Positions 40,601 to 46,600 of a stretch of 64,000 nt of DNA are shown piece by piece. The position numbers and the translations under genes were made by a program. The notes under the pieces were generated by a model. It ran no database searches. It had not been told where the DNA came from and saw only the letters and a program-made list of their open reading frames with translations. Every line of letters begins with the position of its first letter. The stretch's first letter is position 1. Origin of the DNA: Triplophysa rosa (lineage: Eukaryota; Chordata; Actinopteri; Cypriniformes; Nemacheilidae); the NCBI RefSeq assembly GCF_024868665.1, contig NW_026634173.1:136462-200461 (forward strand). The letters run 5' to 3'.

Positions 40601-43600
40601 TGTGCATTTGTGTCACCACTTCCCCTTGTCTCCAGAATGCAAAGTTAGTGATCTATTAAAAACAAACTTGACAGGAGAATGTGCGCACCTGTAAGCAAAC
40701 TGACCAATGTGTACGCACATTCTCCTGTCAAGTTTGTTTTTAATAGATCACTAACTTTACGTGAAAAGTGGCGTACGCACGTTTACAGCCTCGCTTTGTG
40801 CGTATGCAACGTTTATAAATGGACCCCACACAGTGTGGACAATCAATAATTTATATTAGAATCCAATCAGCTACACACTGTTGGACTGACAGTCTGACCG
40901 TATCAAAAGTGCTCAACCCAATTCTGACTCTTATTGTAACCACTGCGAATGTATAAACGATCAGTAGTTCAACATCCAACCCACCATTTTGAACTCACTG
41001 ATCCAATACAACCGTCGAGCTGCCACATCCAATGTAAGACCCTTTGGTATCTGTGCAGTAACAAAAATGAGTGTTGTCCGATTCGAACCATCCATTGCTG
41101 TCCTTTCAATGGTAATCTGTTCACTCATTCCTTTATTAATCCAAAATATAAAACTGACGAAAAAAAAATCAAATTTAAGACTCAAAAGTTCTCCAAAAAT
41201 GTAAATCCTACTATTGATTCATAAATACTGTACCTCTCAACTGGACTGAGGACAACATCACCTGGGTCTGTGTCTTTGGATATGACTACACATGTAGAAC
41301 TACCATCAGCGGTACCTGTGAAAATGGCTTTTTGTGTAACACTCGTCCAATAGAGCTGCCCAGTAAACCAATCAACAGCCAGACTTCTCACACCAGATTG
41401 CCCTAATAAATAGAGGAAATGTGGTTTTGGTATTGCTTAATATATTTTACACAGTTTTATCAAGTCTCCCACAATTACTAACCTGAATAAAGAACCATGC
41501 TCTTGTGGTTGTAAGCCTTGTAGATATTTCCATGGTTATCTGCCCAAAAAATAAGGTTCTTTTGAATATCATAGGTCAGGGCTATGGGGTAGCTCTCAAT
41601 TGAAAGAAGTGGCTCAAACACCCTAGTCTTAACATTCACTAGCCCAATAAGCCGTTTTCCGAAGGTCAAAATCTTCACTGGGAACCCTAGTGAAACAATA
41701 TGTTATACGTTAACGGTATTGTGTATTGGTATTTTCATATCAGATTTTACAAGCAATAAATGGCTACCTTGAGCTTCACAAGATCCATTGCCAAGAGATT
41801 TAAAACCATTCTGACACAAGCAACGAAAAGACCCTGGTGTGTTTGTACATAAGTGCATACAGGGTCCAAATGACTGGGAACATTCATCAACATCTGAAAA
41901 AGCACACAAGTTAACATTGCACATTTGTTTACAACATTTTGTTGACAACTAATGAAAATCCCAAATTCAGTATCTCGGAAAATTAGAATATTATTTAAGA
42001 CCAATACAAAGAACAGATTTTTAGAAATCTTGAAAAGTATGAACATTAAAAGTATGAGCATGTACAGCACTCAATACTTGGTTGGGGCTCCTTTTGCCTG
42101 AATTACTGCAGCAATGCGGCGTGGCATGGAGTCGATCAGTATGTGGCACTGCTCAGGTGTTATGAGAGCCCAGGTTGCTTTGATAGTGGCCTTCAGCTCT
42201 TCTGCATTGTTGGGTCTGGCATATCGCATCTTCCTCTTCACAATACCCCATAGATTTTCTATGGGGTTAAGGTCAGGCGAGTTTGCTGGCCAATTAAGAA
42301 CAGGGATACCATGGTCCTTAAACCAGGTACTGGTAGCTTTGGCACTGTGTGCAGGTGCCAAGTCCTGTTGGAAAATGAAATCTGCATCTCCATAAAGTTG
42401 GTCAGCAGCAGGAAGCATCAGAAGCATCTCGCCTGGGCTAAAGACAAAAAGGACTGGACTGCTGCTGAGTGGTCCAAAGTTATGTTCTCTGATGAAAGTA
42501 AATTTTGCATTTCCTTTGGAAATCAGGGTCCCAGAGTCTGGAGGAAGAGAGGAGAGGCACAGAATCCACGTTGCTTGAGGTCCAGTGTAAAGTTTCCACA
42601 GTCAGTGATGGTTTGGGGTGCCATGTCATCTGCTGGTGTTGGTCCTCTGTGTTTTCTGAGGTCCAAGGTCAATGCAGCCGTATACCAGGAAGTTTTAGAG
42701 CACTTCATGCTTCCTGCTGCTGACCAACTTTATGAAGATGCAGATTTCATTTTCCAACAGGACTTGGCACCTGCACACAGTGCCAAAGCTACCAGTACCT
42801 GGTTTAAGGACCATGGTATCCCTGTTCTTAATTGGCCAGCAAACTCGCCTGACCTTAACCCCATAGAAAAGCTATGGGGTATTGTGAAGAGGAAGATGCG
42901 ATATGCCAGACCCAACAATGCAGAAGAGCTGAAGGCCACTATCAGAGCAACCTGGGCTCTCATAACACCTGAGCAGTGCCACAGACTGATCAACTCCATG
43001 CCACGCCGCATTGCTGCAGTAATTCAGGCAAAAGGAGCCCCAACTAAGTATCGAGTGCTGTACATGCTCATACTTTTCATGTTCATACTTTTCAGTTGGC
43101 CAAGATTTCTAAAAATCCTTTCTTTGTATTGGTCTTAAGTAATATTCTAATTTTCTGAGATACTGAATTTGGGATTTTCATTAGTTGTCAGTTATAATCA
43201 TCAAATTAAAAGAAATAAACATTTGAAATATATCAGTCTGTGTGTAATGAATGAATATAATAAAGTTTCACTTTTTGAATGGAATTAGTGAAATAAATCA
43301 ACTTTTTGATGATATTCTAATTATATGACCAGCACCTGTATATAGATAGTGTTATAATGTTAAAGCATATCATATAGATGTCTCAACTTCCAGACTCTGG
43401 ATTTTTTGTATACGTTACAAAACGCTGTTCAGTTCCCCACGTAACTAAAAATGACACCACGTGCTTTGAGTACCAAAACTATTTTTCTTGGACTCTCTGG
43501 ATACATAAAGACAACTCGCAAAATTATGTTCTCATTCACGTCTGATTGATCAGGGTAATGTTTTACTGTACATGTCATTCTTATTTGTTGAATTGATTAC

Positions 43601-46600
43601 ATGTACAGTGACTGAGTATTTCATATAAAATATAATGCATTAACATTAATAAACAAAATGCCCATTGAAGAAAGAGACACTTGTCTCTGGAAATCACTTC
43701 AAAGATACTTGAAAAAATAATTTCTGAATAATTATGATCTGTTTGACTGAAAGTTTTATTGATCACCGAGATAGCATTTGAAATCAAGTCAGTTCAAATT
43801 AAAAATGAAGAAAAAAAATAGCTTAGATTTAGTAAGCTGCATTTACCATGTTGCTGTATCTTAGCTTGCAACATTTCCCAGGGTGGTAGCTTAGTGAAGC
43901 TTCAGTTATTGTAGAGTAACTGTTAGCTTAGCTCACTACATCTTCCAACTAGCATGCCCATTAATGTGCTTCGTCCGGGTTACAGAAATTCAGCTGTGCA
44001 AATGTGTTTGTTTAGAGCATTTCGGTGATGAATGTTATATAAATGGTGGATATGATGCTGGATTTGCAGATCGTTTAAACTGTTAGTTGGAGCAGCCCTC
44101 AGAACTGACATATTTTTGTCGTGATGTTGATATCCAGTGGCCGTAGTGTAGTGTGTTTATAGCCTTGTATTAGCTTTTTACATCTGCCGATTGTATTAGG
44201 CTTAAAAAAAAGCAAATATTGTGTTAATCTGTACAGATGAAGTTGATAGACAAAACGTGTAAACATCACGAACATTTGTTAATCACAGATCTTATTTTTG
44301 CGATCTTTCAAAAGTCTATGGGAAAAATGCATAGGTTTCAGTCGAGGGAACCAGTGCTACACTAGCTTCCGGGTTGGCCTACAAAAATTTGTCATCTCTG
44401 AGGTACTATATTAACGTGTGTCCACCACGGTGTCGCCTGAGAGCACTTTGGAGGTGGAGAGGCTTTGGTGATCTGGAATATTCATGGCAGCATCTCATTT
44501 GAACAATACTGCTAAATCTAAAAATACAGTCACCGCAATATTAACATCTGGGCGGCTAGTAAAAAGGGACAGTGGCAAGCAATGCATTTACAGAAACGTT
44601 GAACAGTTAAAAAGACAAGCCAAGCAAACTTGTGAAATATTATGACGATACATATAGTGCATAAAAATGAAATGTCATCAGTCAGTTTGCCATAAAGGAC
44701 AAACAACGTTTAAATGTTTTACACACCATTTCAACATGGTCTGGAGCAGGTGTAAATTTATTTTGTTCCAACTAACATTTTGAAAATATGAACATTTTCA
44801 TGAATCTGAAAATTACGTCACAAAGGGCTGTCGCGATAAACCGACGATAAATATCACGTGATTTATGCACAGCTTTTGCGTGAAGTACGGGAAAATGCTG
44901 CTGCATACGAAAGCCAGAGGGCGCTCTCATGCGGAAACTCCAAATACACACTGCAGAAGAAGACCATAACACGTTCTATAGGGAAATGCCTATGGACATC
45001 TTTTATCACTGTTACTCAAGCCTCATCAGGTATTTTTATGATAATAAAGTATATTTATAATGATCATGTTTGACGGGTGTTGCTTTTTCAAATGCACATT
45101 ATAAGTGACTCAAACTCGCACTGCTTTTAGATTGAGCAGCATTTCCTTACTGATCCCAGAGACGTGCTTCACGGACAAGCTACGCATTAAAAAAAATATC
45201 GACACATTGCATATCGCAGCCATCTTGATTTCAATAGGATTTAGTGGTATCGCGATAAATTATCGTGCAGCCCACACAAATTCGTTCTGCTCGTGTTTCA
45301 TGAAAGGCCCGTGGATTGCCAGTTGGGCAAAATGTTAAATGCTCTCTCATTTGCAAGTCACTTTGGATAAATGAATCTGCTAAATGTAAACAAAACATGA
45401 ATTAATTTCACTGAAGGCAAACATGAAACTTGAACTTACCTTTGCAATCAAATCCATTTGCGGAGAGGGTCATTCCACTGGGACAAATGCACATCGCTCC
45501 CCAAGTTTGATCCACACAAGTATGACTACAGCCACCATTTGCATTCCTACAACTTTTACCTAGGGAAGTTAAAAATAGGTGGACTAAGGCCTTATAGTAA
45601 AGTATAAAACATTTTTAAACTATATATGGCATCATTTTAAAATTATAAAAGGGTGACATCAAAAATGGTCATCCAATAGAATCTCTCTCAACATATTTAT
45701 CTTGGCCATGTCATCAGTGTGGTGTTGCGCATCATATAAAAAAAGCTAGCAATGTGTGCAAACGTTCACCAAACAATCCCTTCTCAGAACATATCTGTGC
45801 CTTTCTTTTTTTAGACCAGCTGCTTATTGTTGCCAACAAGCATTAACTAGCATTATGAAAGGATGTAAATCCGCAGTATATACATTTAATTCAGAGCAAT
45901 CAATATGATATTAAAGGTTTGAGAAATCGCTCTGTATTTTAATCAGGATCTTGTACCACAGGTATGAGGCTCATCTCTCCTATCTGTGCACTGAGCAACT
46001 CCGTCACACATCTCTCTCTGGGTTAAACATCTTCCATCAGGACAGCGGATTTTCATCTTCCCACAAGAACCTATAGTGACACGTTTAAAAAAAATCACGT
46101 AATATGATTCCTGGAGTATACAGATGACAGATATGACATCATGATCATGTAGATAAAACAAAGTCTTATGTACAATGCTCCACAGATTTCATAACACTGA
46201 CAAAAGTCTTTTTAGTGAATAACAAGGTATACAGACTATGAATGGCACATGTGTAAGAAAGTACTTTTTTTTAAGAATATACAGCTTACCACAAGTTTCT
46301 TCATCCGAATTATCACCACAATCATTGACTTCATTGCAGAGAAAGTCTTGTGGGATGCAGATATTGTTCCTACACTTCCAGTCAAGGGAAAGGCAGCCTG
46401 ACCTCCAATCACAATCCAGCTCATCTGAGCCATCAGAACACTGGGCCTGCCCGTCACAAGCCAGCGACTCTGTCACACACCCGGAACCATCCGCACACTC
46501 AAAATCTCTTGGTGGACATGCTAGTGGGATACATTTCAATGGTAGCATGTTATTCTTGCCCTTTCACTGTCTTGAACACAATTACATGCAAGCAAACTTA

